Positions 27,612 to 36,890 are shown, counted from the first letter of the stretch. The stretch is 64,000 nucleotides of DNA from Defluviitaleaceae bacterium (GCA_009780185.1 WRAN01000002.1:165677-229676); one strand, 5' to 3'. Numbers and translations are program-made. The notes: a model not told the origin generated them from the letters alone.

Positions 27612-29573
27612 ATGAAAAAAATGACAACAAAGATGTTATGCGTACTTTTGGCACTATGTATGTGCATGGCAGTGCTGCCAGTGGTAGCGTCTGCATCAGG
27701 AGAGTATGGCGGCAAAACAGTGGTGCTTTTTACAGGCAATGTACGGGGTAATATTGATGTTTTGCCCCTTATTGCATCTGTTCGGGCTGATTTTGAATCA
27801 CAGGGCGCAGAGGTTATTCTTGTAGATACAGGGAATTTTCTGCAAGGCACAAGATATGCTACATTTAATAGCGGAAGTACCATGATAACACTGATGATTG
27901 CAGCTGGGTACGACATTGTAGCTTTAGGTAAATATGATTTTGCCTTTGGCACAGGGACTTTGGGCACGGCTTTTCACGGTGATGCTATAGAATTTGGCCC
28001 TCTGGGTGAATTATTGGAAATGAATCCATCTCTACAGGCCGTTTCCGCTAATATCAGCGGGGAAAATGCATATTTCCATAGTTTCACTTCCAATACGATT
28101 CTAACAACCAATAGTAATATATCTCTAGGATTTTTTGGACTTACCGACACTGACACAGCCAGCAGTGTATTAGAATCTAATCTTACCGGCCTTAGATTTA
28201 CCAACCCAACAGAGGCAGCGGTAGAACAAGGATTGGAGCTGGTGGGTTATGATCTGATTTTTGGATTATCCAACGCATCTGTTTCCGACATTCCTGGCGT
28301 GATTATGCTTGATATATATCCCATCAGCGTTCCAGGTGTGGTAACAGTTGGCGCGGTTATTATTGACAACGAGACACTTGACTATACCGTCCATGATATA
28401 AACCTCGAAGCATTTTCACCAGATGCTGATGTACTTGCGGCAGTTAATACATTCCGGGCCGTAGTGGAATCCGCCTTCCCACAAGTAGGATATTCTAATG
28501 TTTTGCTGGATGGCTCTGCCACTGCCAACAGAAGCGGCGAAACAAACCTCGGTAATTTTTGGGCTGATGCACTTCGTTGGTTTGCTGTTTCCGGTGAAAT
28601 CAACGCTTATTTTGGTGAAGATGACGTAGACGCAGGCAATAACCGTATTCATGTAGCCGATGAATATATCGTTTCGCTATGGAATGCAGGAAACCTCAGG
28701 GATTTTCTTTATCCAGGAGACGTGACGATTCAGGACTTGCGAAGGATTCTGCCGTTTCCCAATACTGTTGCAGTTGTTTACCTAACCGGGGCAGAACTGT
28801 TGGAGCAATTGGAAGCCAGCGCCCAAGGTCTACCATTTTCGTATGATACATTTGCGCTTACAGCTTCGTTTATGCATGTTTCTGGCATTGAATATACAAT
28901 AGATACAAGCCGGGCATTTAACCCTGGAGAAAACTTCCGCGACCGCATTTGGTATACAGCGGCAAGCGTTGAGCGGATAAGTATTACATCCATAAACGGC
29001 CGCCCATTTGATGAATCGGCGCTGTATGCTGTAATTACTAGTAATGCCAATTTCAACGGCATGGATATTAGCTATGTACTTGAAGCACGGGTAAATGATA
29101 CTGAAAATTGGAGCACCATTACTACCGCAAGAGTAGTAGATCATGCCGTCATGTACTATATTGCGTCACTGCCAAATGCAACAATCGGTGCAGACCGGGT
29201 AGCTGTGCAAGAAAGAATAACCACAGAAGCAGAAGTGCAGCAGCCGCTGAGTCCAACTGAGGTACGTATGATCATTGGCGAATATGGGTTTTCTGCCCAG
29301 GGAAGGACTTTCACATCTGATGTTGCGCCATTTGTTGATACTGATGGCCGGACAATGATTCCGTTGCGTACAGTGGCGGAAGGCCTTGGCGCAAGTGTAG
29401 AATGGAGTCGTGAAACAGCTTCCGTTATCATCACAACCTATGAGGGGCAAAGGATAGTTATTGCCGAGCCACTGATAATCAACTCCCGTACTTTTGTGAC
29501 TGTAGAATTTATTGCAGAAACCTTTGACGTGGATGCTACAATGGAAGGCGAAGTTATACTTTTTAATTGGTGA
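27612..29573 (+). CDS. secreted 5'-nucleotidase-like protein with degenerate metal site and stalk domain
   Basis: 653 residues. A signal peptide ends near ASASG (residue 30). Residues about 35-240 align with the metallophosphatase domain of UshA-type nucleotidases, but ligands are altered: TNDxHG is TGNVRGN (41-47), GD is DTGNF (72-76), and GNHExD is GKYDF (106-110). The 5'-nucleotidase C-terminal domain retains RSGETNLGNFWADA and NAGNLRDF but not the usual GGDGY-type loop. Residues about 550-653 are a copper-amine-oxidase N-terminal-like stalk domain (MIPLRTVAEGLGASVEW). Probably a non-catalytic binding protein at the cell surface. Confidence 0.8.
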   Translation: MKKMTTKMLCVLLALCMCMAVLPVVASASGEYGGKTVVLFTGNVRGNIDVLPLIASVRADFESQGAEVILVDTGNFLQGTRYATFNSGSTMITLMIAAGYDIVALGKYDFAFGTGTLGTAFHGDAIEFGPLGELLEMNPSLQAVSANISGENAYFHSFTSNTILTTNSNISLGFFGLTDTDTASSVLESNLTGLRFTNPTEAAVEQGLELVGYDLIFGLSNASVSDIPGVIMLDIYPISVPGVVTVGAVIIDNETLDYTVHDINLEAFSPDADVLAAVNTFRAVVESAFPQVGYSNVLLDGSATANRSGETNLGNFWADALRWFAVSGEINAYFGEDDVDAGNNRIHVADEYIVSLWNAGNLRDFLYPGDVTIQDLRRILPFPNTVAVVYLTGAELLEQLEASAQGLPFSYDTFALTASFMHVSGIEYTIDTSRAFNPGENFRDRIWYTAASVERISITSINGRPFDESALYAVITSNANFNGMDISYVLEARVNDTENWSTITTARVVDHAVMYYIASLPNATIGADRVAVQERITTEAEVQQPLSPTEVRMIIGEYGFSAQGRTFTSDVAPFVDTDGRTMIPLRTVAEGLGASVEWSRETASVIITTYEGQRIVIAEPLIINSRTFVTVEFIAETFDVDATMEGEVILFNW

Positions 29574-29581
29574 TAGACATA

Positions 29582-30523
29582 ATGAACAAGGATATTTGCA
29601 ATATTGTAAATGAAATAGAAAAGGTTATCGTTGGCAAGCGGGATGTCATAATCAAAATATTAACGGCAATCCTTGCCAATGGTCATATTTTATTGGACGA
29701 TGTTCCTGGTGTGGGTAAAACGACAATGGCAGTAGCCGTAAGCCGCACATTAGGGCTTGATTTTGGGCGTATACAATTTACACCAGATGTGCTTCCATCA
29801 GATATTACAGGTTTTTCTTTGTACAACAAAGAAACCGGCACCCTAGAATACAATCCTGGCGTTGCAGTTGGAGTAAATCTTCTACTAGGGGATGAAATAA
29901 ATCGGACATCCAGTAAGACCCAATCCGCGCTGCTGGAAGCAATGGAAGAAGGGCAAGTAACAGTTGACGGTGTTTCTCATGCACTAAAGAAACCTTTTAT
30001 TGTGATTGCCACCCAAAATAACGTGGGAACAGCAGGCACACAGTTATTACCTTATGCCCAGCTTGACAGGTTCTTGGTAAAGCTCACTATCGGATACCCA
30101 AACCATAATAATGAAATGGATATAATACGAGACAGACAAAAGACGAACCCGGTAGGGAGGATAGAGCGTGCCGCAACTGTTTCAGATGTTGTCCGCATGC
30201 AGGATGAAGTATTGGGTGTAACTGTCAAAGATAGTATTGTTGACTATATTGCGCGTCTTGCTGGGCAGTCGAGGGCCCACGAATCACTGGAGCTTGGGAT
30301 AAGTCCTCGAGGGTCGCTGTTTATCAATAAAATATCAAAAGCGCGGGCTTATTTAGATGGCAGAGATTATGTAATACCCGAAGATGTACAGGGTGTTTTT
30401 GCTGATGTTTGCGCCCACCGTGTACTGCTTAGCGCATCGGCAAAGAGCCGAAAAATATCCGCGAATCAGGCGCTTATGGATTTACTGGCACTTACCCCTG
30501 TCCCTGATGGCAGGAAACTATGA
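29582..30523 (+). CDS. MoxR-family AAA+ ATPase
   Basis: 313 residues. Walker A VPGVGKTTM, Walker B LLLGDEIN, sensor region TQNNVGTAGTQLLPYAQLDRF, and a C-terminal lid (SPRGSLFINKISKARAYL). MoxR ATPases act as chaperone-like partners of DUF58/vWA proteins. ATG 29582 is chosen by alignment with the usual MNKxIxxIVxxIEKVIVGK start; GTG 29570 overlapping the upstream stop is possible. It overlaps the DUF58 gene by ATGA. Confidence 0.9.
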   Translation: MNKDICNIVNEIEKVIVGKRDVIIKILTAILANGHILLDDVPGVGKTTMAVAVSRTLGLDFGRIQFTPDVLPSDITGFSLYNKETGTLEYNPGVAVGVNLLLGDEINRTSSKTQSALLEAMEEGQVTVDGVSHALKKPFIVIATQNNVGTAGTQLLPYAQLDRFLVKLTIGYPNHNNEMDIIRDRQKTNPVGRIERAATVSDVVRMQDEVLGVTVKDSIVDYIARLAGQSRAHESLELGISPRGSLFINKISKARAYLDGRDYVIPEDVQGVFADVCAHRVLLSASAKSRKISANQALMDLLALTPVPDGRKL

Positions 30524-31620
30524 AAAAAAATCGAATTGCCTTGCTGTTATGGCTTATCCTAACAGCGGGCTTACATATTTTTGGCAATGATTTTGGGACG
30601 CGAGTTATTTTTTTTGCGTCTGTTATAGTACCTATTTTAATGGTAGCCCTTACAGGCATTACGGCACTAAGTATTGCCATTTCACTTTCACACCCTAATA
30701 AAAGCAAATCTGGTGAAGGTGTGAATATTCTTGTCGCCATAACAGGAGGGAACCTGCTACCAGGGCATGTAAAATTCCGGGTTTTAATGAAGAATCTCTT
30801 CACCGGCGAAAGTTGGGAAGAAGATATGATATTAAACCCGGGAACCCACATGCCTGCCGATTTATTTATAGAAATGAATAATTGCGGGATGGTTTCCATT
30901 TCTGCCATTCAAGTGGCGGCAGTTGATATTTTTGGGCTTAGCGCATGGAAAGCCGCACCTGCGCCTTGTAATCATGTGCTTTTTATGCCGAATCTTATGG
31001 ATACGCAACTCACAATTAATCCAAGTACAAAAGCTGTGCTTGATAGCGAGGATTACTCCATGCACCATTCCGGCAGCGATCCTAGTGAAACCTTTGCAAT
31101 TAGAGAATATATACCTGGTGATTCATTAAGAAGCATCCACTGGAAACTTTCGCAAAAAACAGATAAATTGCTTGTCCGCGAGTTGGGATTGCCAGTAAAA
31201 GACAAAGTTCTGCTGCTGCTTGAAACCTCCGTACCAGGTGATATTAAAGAGGTTGAATATAGTCGCATAAGTGAAATAGGAACAGTGATATATAGTGTTT
31301 CCCATAAACTTATTTCCTTTGATATATTGCATAATCTTGGGTGGATGGATACGACATCAGGGTTGTATGTAAGTCGTGAAATCGCTAACCATAACGATTT
31401 GGACAATGCGTTTGCCGAGCTTCTGTCAACAGAGGTAAAGCATTGCGGTACTTCAACAATTGAAACTTATAGCACAGAACCTGATATCAATGCTCCTTCA
31501 CATGTAATCATTGCAGGGCTAGTTATACCGCAGGATGCAACTAAAGCTTTAAGCCAAAGCACAGTTACAATAATTGGTGGCGTGGATGATATTGCCCAAT
31601 TGGAAGTAGGCTCATCATGA
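30520..31620 (+). CDS. DUF58 domain protein
   Basis: 366 residues. Two N-terminal membrane helices (about 7-25 and 28-52), then a beta-rich region and the DUF58 signature with DPSETFAIREYIPGDSLRSI and HWKLSQKTDKLLVRE at about 188-225. DUF58 proteins are vWA-like partners of MoxR ATPases. ATGA overlaps at both ends show tight coupling to the MoxR and membrane-protein genes. Confidence 0.9.
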   Translation: MKKNRIALLLWLILTAGLHIFGNDFGTRVIFFASVIVPILMVALTGITALSIAISLSHPNKSKSGEGVNILVAITGGNLLPGHVKFRVLMKNLFTGESWEEDMILNPGTHMPADLFIEMNNCGMVSISAIQVAAVDIFGLSAWKAAPAPCNHVLFMPNLMDTQLTINPSTKAVLDSEDYSMHHSGSDPSETFAIREYIPGDSLRSIHWKLSQKTDKLLVRELGLPVKDKVLLLLETSVPGDIKEVEYSRISEIGTVIYSVSHKLISFDILHNLGWMDTTSGLYVSREIANHNDLDNAFAELLSTEVKHCGTSTIETYSTEPDINAPSHVIIAGLVIPQDATKALSQSTVTIIGGVDDIAQLEVGSS

Positions 31621-32831
31621 AGAGGAAAAACTTTACCAATTATTCACACTACTCCAATTATTCACACTATTTCTTAGCTATGTCTTTGTTTGCCAGTCTG
31701 CTGGGTTCGTTTATGAGTATGCTGGATTGGGGTATTTACCGGGTTGGCACACTATCACTTAGAGTATTAACCATTTCTGGGTTAGGAGATGGATTTAAGC
31801 TGATATTCAATCGGCTTTTTACTATTAGCGAACAGCAGCAGGCTTACAGATATATCATGTTCACCATAAACGCGTCCGAGTACGAACATCAGGCACTCAT
31901 CGCCGCCGCGCTTGTGGTTTCAATTATTGTACTTGTGGCACTCAGCATCATATTGGTATTTTTTCGTAAAAAAATTTCGATTATAGTCGCCATTGCCTTC
32001 GCGGTGGGGATCCAAATATATTTTGGGGTTTTTCCTTCTGCCATATGGAATATTGTTTTACTTACATCACTTGCTTTACTACTGGTGCATACAAACACAC
32101 AAGGGGTTGTTGTAACCTTTGTCGCGGTCTGGTTGGTTGCTATGGGGGTGTGGGTCACTTATCCTGGTACCAATCCAAGTTTATCGGCATTTTCTGAATC
32201 AATACGGGATCAATTTGATATACGAATAAGCCAAATTACCGCTACACCGATTTATATATCCCTTGACGGAACTGCCCCAGATAATCGTGACCTCAATGTT
32301 GTTGATGTACATGAGGGTGGGCTACATGAATCTTCCCTTCATGATTACGATGTAGACTATGACGAAACAGTAAGGGGAGCTGAAATCGGCGCTTTAAGCC
32401 CTCCACCTTCGCTAGTGCCAGTTCTGATGGCTATAATCGCCGTGCTGGCTGCCATTGCCGTGGCTCGTTACGCGCCAAAGCATTGGAACGTGTATAAGCG
32501 GCGAAAAAGGTTTGAAACGGATGACAGCGCTACAGCAATAAATAATATGTTTATCCATATGCTGGAGTGGCTTGCAGTTTATGGTTTGGAGCGGAGGAAC
32601 ATTGTCTTTTCGGCTTATGCATCGCAGTTGTCCGCGATAGTGTCACCTGAATATTCGGATGAGTATCAAAGCATGACAGCACTTTGGCGAGAGACGATGT
32701 ATAGCCATCATGCACCTAGCGAAGAGGAGCGGAAACAAATTAAAGAGTTTATGTATAAAACGATGGATATTGTCTGGAAAAATTCCGGCATTGCGACAAG
32801 GATAAAAATAAAATTTCACTACTATCTATAG
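31617..32831 (+). CDS. TgpA-like multi-pass membrane protein lacking a transglutaminase domain
   Basis: 404 residues. Membrane helices near 18-40, 92-118, 121-135, 140-157 and 160-178. An acidic extracellular loop (about 180-262) follows, then a helix (about 263-283) and a 120-residue cytoplasmic tail resembling DUF4129-type tails. The position after MoxR and DUF58 is normally held by TgpA-like transglutaminases. No Cys-His-Asp transglutaminase core is visible here. The N-terminus has a short tandem NYSHYSNYSHY. Function not recognised. Confidence 0.6.
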   Translation: MKRKNFTNYSHYSNYSHYFLAMSLFASLLGSFMSMLDWGIYRVGTLSLRVLTISGLGDGFKLIFNRLFTISEQQQAYRYIMFTINASEYEHQALIAAALVVSIIVLVALSIILVFFRKKISIIVAIAFAVGIQIYFGVFPSAIWNIVLLTSLALLLVHTNTQGVVVTFVAVWLVAMGVWVTYPGTNPSLSAFSESIRDQFDIRISQITATPIYISLDGTAPDNRDLNVVDVHEGGLHESSLHDYDVDYDETVRGAEIGALSPPPSLVPVLMAIIAVLAAIAVARYAPKHWNVYKRRKRFETDDSATAINNMFIHMLEWLAVYGLERRNIVFSAYASQLSAIVSPEYSDEYQSMTALWRETMYSHHAPSEEERKQIKEFMYKTMDIVWKNSGIATRIKIKFHYYL

Positions 32832-32846
32832 AAAGGCGGGAAAACA

Positions 32847-33872
32847 ATGAAACAGTCACACATGATTATGATATATACAATTTTCGCTGTTATGTTATTG
32901 GCATTTAGCGGCTGCCGTTTTAGAGTGCATAATGAAGGAGTCACACCGTACTCGGATGTAGTACCGCCAGCGGAATATGAATACACTCCGCCGGAAGAAG
33001 AAGCGCCTACCCCGCCAGATGAGCCGACACCAATGCCTCAAACCCCTGCACCACCAGAGCCAGATATTCCTGATACGCCGCCTGATATCTATCCTGAGAT
33101 TGAAAGCGAATATATTCCCCTACCCCACATTGAAGCGGAGGAAGATAATTTTTCTCCACAGATGATGGAGGTAGCAAATGATGATGCCCGCCAATACGCT
33201 TCCGAAGAAGGCCCCCCTTATGAAACAGATGTAGGCGTTGAAACAGCTAACAACGAAGATGTTAATGTCATTACAATAAATGCCCCTGCGGAATCAACCG
33301 ACGAGGAGCAATCTGTTCTAGGGGACGACGGAGGTGTAGTGGGCATTGTTGAAAGTTATGCCGCTTTGCTGCGACAAGGTGTTAATACGCTATTCCCCTG
33401 CCAGTTATTATATGTTTACAGTGAAACATCTAATGATTTAGTAACGGTTAGCAGAGGTTCAGCTATATATCAATTGACAGTTAGTGCGGGAGGGATGAAT
33501 GTAAGCAGTAGACTTGCCTCAGACAGGCTTACAGTAGATGCTGATTGGGTTGTACGAAGAAATCCAGATGTGATTGTCAAGTTTGTGGACAGCACCATCT
33601 TAGGAAACAACGTAACAAGCAGCCACGCCGCGCGAGATATGCATAGCGCAATGCTGGCCCGAGAAGGATGGAGTTCGATTGAGGCAATCAGAAACAACCG
33701 CGTTATTCTCTTATCTGAACAGATGATTGAATCTGATGAAGGGAGACTTGCCGCTAAATTATTAATCTCACGTTTGTTATATCCTGAATTGTTTTTAAAT
33801 ATGGATGTTGATACTGTGGTTGCCGAGTTGATTGGAGGCATGGGTGGGATCCATATATATTTTCATTATTAA
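32847..33872 (+). CDS. lipoprotein with proline-rich linker and TroA/BtuF-like lobe
   Basis: 341 residues. Signal and lipobox LAFSGC (Cys about 23). A long Pro/Glu/Thr linker covers about 35-150. The C-terminal 160 residues resemble only the second lobe of siderophore/cobalamin-binding proteins (DADWVVRRNPDVIVKFVD, then GWSSIEAIRNNRVILLSEQM). The N-terminal lobe is not apparent. It ends the ECF operon; its stop overlaps the convergent permease gene stop by three or four bases. Likely an anchored ligand-capture protein. Confidence 0.6.
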   Translation: MKQSHMIMIYTIFAVMLLAFSGCRFRVHNEGVTPYSDVVPPAEYEYTPPEEEAPTPPDEPTPMPQTPAPPEPDIPDTPPDIYPEIESEYIPLPHIEAEEDNFSPQMMEVANDDARQYASEEGPPYETDVGVETANNEDVNVITINAPAESTDEEQSVLGDDGGVVGIVESYAALLRQGVNTLFPCQLLYVYSETSNDLVTVSRGSAIYQLTVSAGGMNVSSRLASDRLTVDADWVVRRNPDVIVKFVDSTILGNNVTSSHAARDMHSAMLAREGWSSIEAIRNNRVILLSEQMIESDEGRLAAKLLISRLLYPELFLNMDVDTVVAELIGGMGGIHIYFHY

Positions 33873-35059
33873 AGCCAGCTAGCTTCATCATCCAGCGGTT
33901 CGTCTTCGATTATTTCTTGAGCTTCCAGTTTACGAGCTTCTCTGTGCTGGATATAGCCATCCAAAATATCTTTTAGTACGGCTACTATTGGAATAGCAAC
34001 AAGCATCCCAAGCATACCGCCATAGGCTCCACCCACTGTTACACTTATGATTACCAATAGTGGGCTTAGTGAAAATGATCCACCCATGAGTTTTGGTTGG
34101 ATTACATTACCGTCTAGTTGTTGCAAGCCAAACATGAACACTGACGCAAATGCTGCGGTACCTAACCCCTGAGTAAAGGCCATTACTATTGCCGCGACTA
34201 GTGTGCCAAAAATCGAACCAAAATAGGGAATGTAGTTTACTATCCCTAGCATTAGACCTAGGATCAAAGCGTAAGGGGAACGGAAAATAAGGAGCAGTAT
34301 CGTCATCAGGCTGCCTAAAATCAAGCCATCAATGGTTTGGACGTAGATATATTGACGAAAATTAAAGTTGAGCTTGCCACAGTACTTTTGTATTGTGGCT
34401 TTATTTTTTTCTGAAAACACTGCCGCCACAAGGCGGTTGCTAAATGCATGAAGTCTTTCCATTTCTATTAGGAAGTAAATGCAGGAAACTATAGATAAGA
34501 AGGTTCTAAAGATGCCTCCTGCTACCCCTCCAAAACCTGCAAAAATAGAGGCTACAATGTCACCGGCGGCAAAATTTTGCAGGTATCCTTGTAGCATGGC
34601 CAGAATGTCATCTAAGTATATTGCTGGGATAAAGTCTGGTAAATCCAGGTTATTAAACCAGATTACCATCTCTTGTAGCTGATGCTGATAGGACTCGAAC
34701 TCAGTGATAAACTGAGTAATGCTTCGGGTAACAGTTGGGATTACTAGATTTAAGGTTAGGGTGACTAAGGCAATTACGATTAGCATAAGAATTAGCACAG
34801 CTATAGGGCGGCTGCGTTTTACTAGAACGTCGTTTTTTGTACGTTTTATTAGGCGTTGGATTGCGCTGCAGGGCATGTTGAGGATGTAGGCTAAGATTAG
34901 GCCATAAAAGAAAGGAACGATTATACCCCATATACGGGAAAGGACGCCCCAGATGACGCTGATTTCAGCTACGACGTGGAAAGCGATAATCACCCCTACA
35001 GCTAACAGGAAATATGGCACAATTGAGCGTATCATACGGGATTGGAAGAATTTATTCAT
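33869..35059 (-). CDS. AI-2E family permease
   Basis: 396 residues, about eight membrane helices. PF01594-type features: N-terminal FLLAVGVIIAFHVV, a long middle soluble region, YIYVQTIDGLILGSLM, LMLGIVNYIPYFGSIFGT and GGMLGMLVAIPIVAVLKDI. The family includes TqsA and Na+/H+-antiporter-like members, so the substrate is unknown. Start 35059 (MNKFFQS) is chosen for AAAGGATG upstream. It is the last gene of the rsmI operon, 69 bases past the methyltransferase. Confidence 0.85.
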   Translation of the reverse strand: MNKFFQSRMIRSIVPYFLLAVGVIIAFHVVAEISVIWGVLSRIWGIIVPFFYGLILAYILNMPCSAIQRLIKRTKNDVLVKRSRPIAVLILMLIVIALVTLTLNLVIPTVTRSITQFITEFESYQHQLQEMVIWFNNLDLPDFIPAIYLDDILAMLQGYLQNFAAGDIVASIFAGFGGVAGGIFRTFLSIVSCIYFLIEMERLHAFSNRLVAAVFSEKNKATIQKYCGKLNFNFRQYIYVQTIDGLILGSLMTILLLIFRSPYALILGLMLGIVNYIPYFGSIFGTLVAAIVMAFTQGLGTAAFASVFMFGLQQLDGNVIQPKLMGGSFSLSPLLVIISVTVGGAYGGMLGMLVAIPIVAVLKDILDGYIQHREARKLEAQEIIEDEPLDDEASWL

Positions 35060-35127
35060 ATAATCATCCTTTATAGCGATTTCGTTTGAAATTGAGCTTA
35101 AGCTCATTTCAAATCGAAACGCCTATA

Positions 35128-35850
35128 TCATTGTTTGGTTAACAGATATAGAATTTCTGAGCCTACTTTCTGGTTGGCTACAAGTGTGAAGCTGCTTAGC
35201 TGACCTTCTTCCATAGCTTTTTCAAAGGCAGCGGTATAGTTTTTTTCCATGCCTTTTTCTCGGCCTCCCAGGCTTTTTAGCGGGTATGTTATAAGCAGAT
35301 GCTTTACATTTAAGCTTCTGGCTAGGAGGAAGCCGCTTCCGGTGGCTTGGGATTCTAATACAGGGATTAGCTTACACATTAGAGCTAGGTCGGCGGTATC
35401 TTTAGGGATTTCTACTGCTAAGTCGGCGCATTTGGCTTTTGGTGGTAAGTCTTCATATAAAAAAAAGCGATTTAATAGGTCGGCTACTCGTGTGTCTATA
35501 TCATAGGCGAAGTATTTTTGCAGTTTTGGAATTAAGGGTAGTGAAAAGGGATTATATCCGCACCCGATATCCAGAATAGAATCTACCTTGCCTGTGTATT
35601 GGAAGATGAAGTTGTAGAAATCATCGTAGTGGGGCAAGCGCTCTTTGGTGGAAGCATGTAGGGCTAGTAAAGCCATGGCTGTGGCTGCCCCGTCGTAGTT
35701 ATCTAAGAGCTTTGCAGCTTTTTTATGGGCATTATCTTGGGTATATGCGCCATATACTTGGTGCAGCTTTGTTTTTACGGTTTTTATATCGGGGTTTTCT
35801 TCTGACAAGCGTTTGATTAGTGGCTCGTATACACCGGAATATTTTTTCAT
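35128..35850 (-). CDS. 16S rRNA (guanine-1405-N7)-methyltransferase homologue, ArmA/Rmt family
   Basis: 240 residues, close to ArmA length. Diagnostic motifs in order: KLHQVYGAY (28-36), HASTKER (65-71), DDFYNFIF (76-83), SAM-binding LDIGCGYNP (93-101), YDID (116-119), KLIPVLE (160-166), TYPLKSLGGREKGMEKNY (188-205) and KVGSEILYLL (228-237). Each has a direct counterpart in ArmA. Known members methylate N7 of G1405 in 16S helix 44 and give high resistance to 4,6-linked aminoglycosides. It overlaps the tgt-like gene by ATGA and lies two genes after rsmI. Base use does not look foreign by eye. Confidence 0.88.
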   Translation of the reverse strand: MKKYSGVYEPLIKRLSEENPDIKTVKTKLHQVYGAYTQDNAHKKAAKLLDNYDGAATAMALLALHASTKERLPHYDDFYNFIFQYTGKVDSILDIGCGYNPFSLPLIPKLQKYFAYDIDTRVADLLNRFFLYEDLPPKAKCADLAVEIPKDTADLALMCKLIPVLESQATGSGFLLARSLNVKHLLITYPLKSLGGREKGMEKNYTAAFEKAMEEGQLSSFTLVANQKVGSEILYLLTKQ

Positions 35851-36890
35851 GCCAGCATCTCCATTAGCATTGTAAAGAATCTTAGGTTGTGGATGGTTGC
35901 TAGGCGGCTGCCTAGACCGTCACCTATGCTTAATAAGTGGCGGATATATGCCCTGGAGTAGTTGGCGCAGGCGTGACAATCGCATTTATCTGATATGGGG
36001 CGGGGGTCACGTCGATAGTCGTCGTCCAGCGGGTATATATATTGGTAAAAATCTCGGTTTAGGTCTATTTCTTCTTTGAATACATATAAGCGGTTATGGC
36101 GGGCTTCGCGGGTTGGGATTACACAGTCGAATAGATTGTAGCCCATTTTTACACAGGCTACTATATTTTCTGGTTTGCCTACTCCCATGGCATATTTCAC
36201 CATATGGTTGGGGATCAATTCTGCTGTGTAGGCAAGTATCTCTTCTGCCAGGCAACCATCTTCTGTAAGTGGCCAGCCACCGAAGCCAAAGCCCGTATAC
36301 CCTTGCTGGATTAGAGCCTGGGCACACTCTTTTCTTAGGGCTTTATCATTACCTCCTTGGATTATACCAAAAAGCTGGGCGCTTCCTTTATTTTTGGCTT
36401 GGCTGAATGTATCCATACACTGCTTGCCCCAACGGATGGTGGTGTCTACCGCTTTTACTTGGGTTTCGTACGGGTCGTCTGGATGGGTACAGTAATCTAG
36501 TGCCATCAGTACATCTGAGCCATATGATAGCTGGGATTGGATACATTTTTCTGGGGATAGTATGGTCTTTTTGCCGTCGCGCTTGAAGATTATTTCCTTT
36601 GTGCGGATTTCTCCTAGGGAAGCATTCTCTCTTAGCAAGGAGAACACCTGAAAACCGCCGGAATCTGTAATTATGGGTTTATTCCAGCTGGAGAATGAGT
36701 GGAGTCCACCTAGGTTTTTAATTGTGGCTGGGCCTGGTTTTGTCATTAGGTGGTAGGTGTTCATTACTAAGCCCTGTACACCGCAGTTTTCAAGGTCGGT
36801 ACTATCAACTGTGCGAACTACTCCTCGGGTCGCGTCTGGGAAGAAGGCCGGGAGTTTTACTGTGCCGTGGGGCAATATCATTTCTTTCAT
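35847..36890 (-). CDS. tRNA-guanine transglycosylase paralogue with altered base pocket
   Basis: 347 residues. Retained: TDSGGFQVFSL (Asp76), LDYC (Asp132), Gln178 in GIIQGG, catalytic Asp255 in FDCVIPTR, and zinc ligands Cys303, Cys305, Cys308 and His334. The base-recognition loop GGLAVGE of bacterial Tgt reads GGWPLTE (204-210). The N-terminus is about 20 residues shorter than canonical. Tgt exchanges G34 of GUN tRNAs for preQ1 or queuine. The changed loop suggests another 7-deazaguanine or relaxed choice. ATGA overlaps with rsmI upstream and the methyltransferase downstream. Confidence 0.85.
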   Translation of the reverse strand: MKEMILPHGTVKLPAFFPDATRGVVRTVDSTDLENCGVQGLVMNTYHLMTKPGPATIKNLGGLHSFSSWNKPIITDSGGFQVFSLLRENASLGEIRTKEIIFKRDGKKTILSPEKCIQSQLSYGSDVLMALDYCTHPDDPYETQVKAVDTTIRWGKQCMDTFSQAKNKGSAQLFGIIQGGNDKALRKECAQALIQQGYTGFGFGGWPLTEDGCLAEEILAYTAELIPNHMVKYAMGVGKPENIVACVKMGYNLFDCVIPTREARHNRLYVFKEEIDLNRDFYQYIYPLDDDYRRDPRPISDKCDCHACANYSRAYIRHLLSIGDGLGSRLATIHNLRFFTMLMEMLA

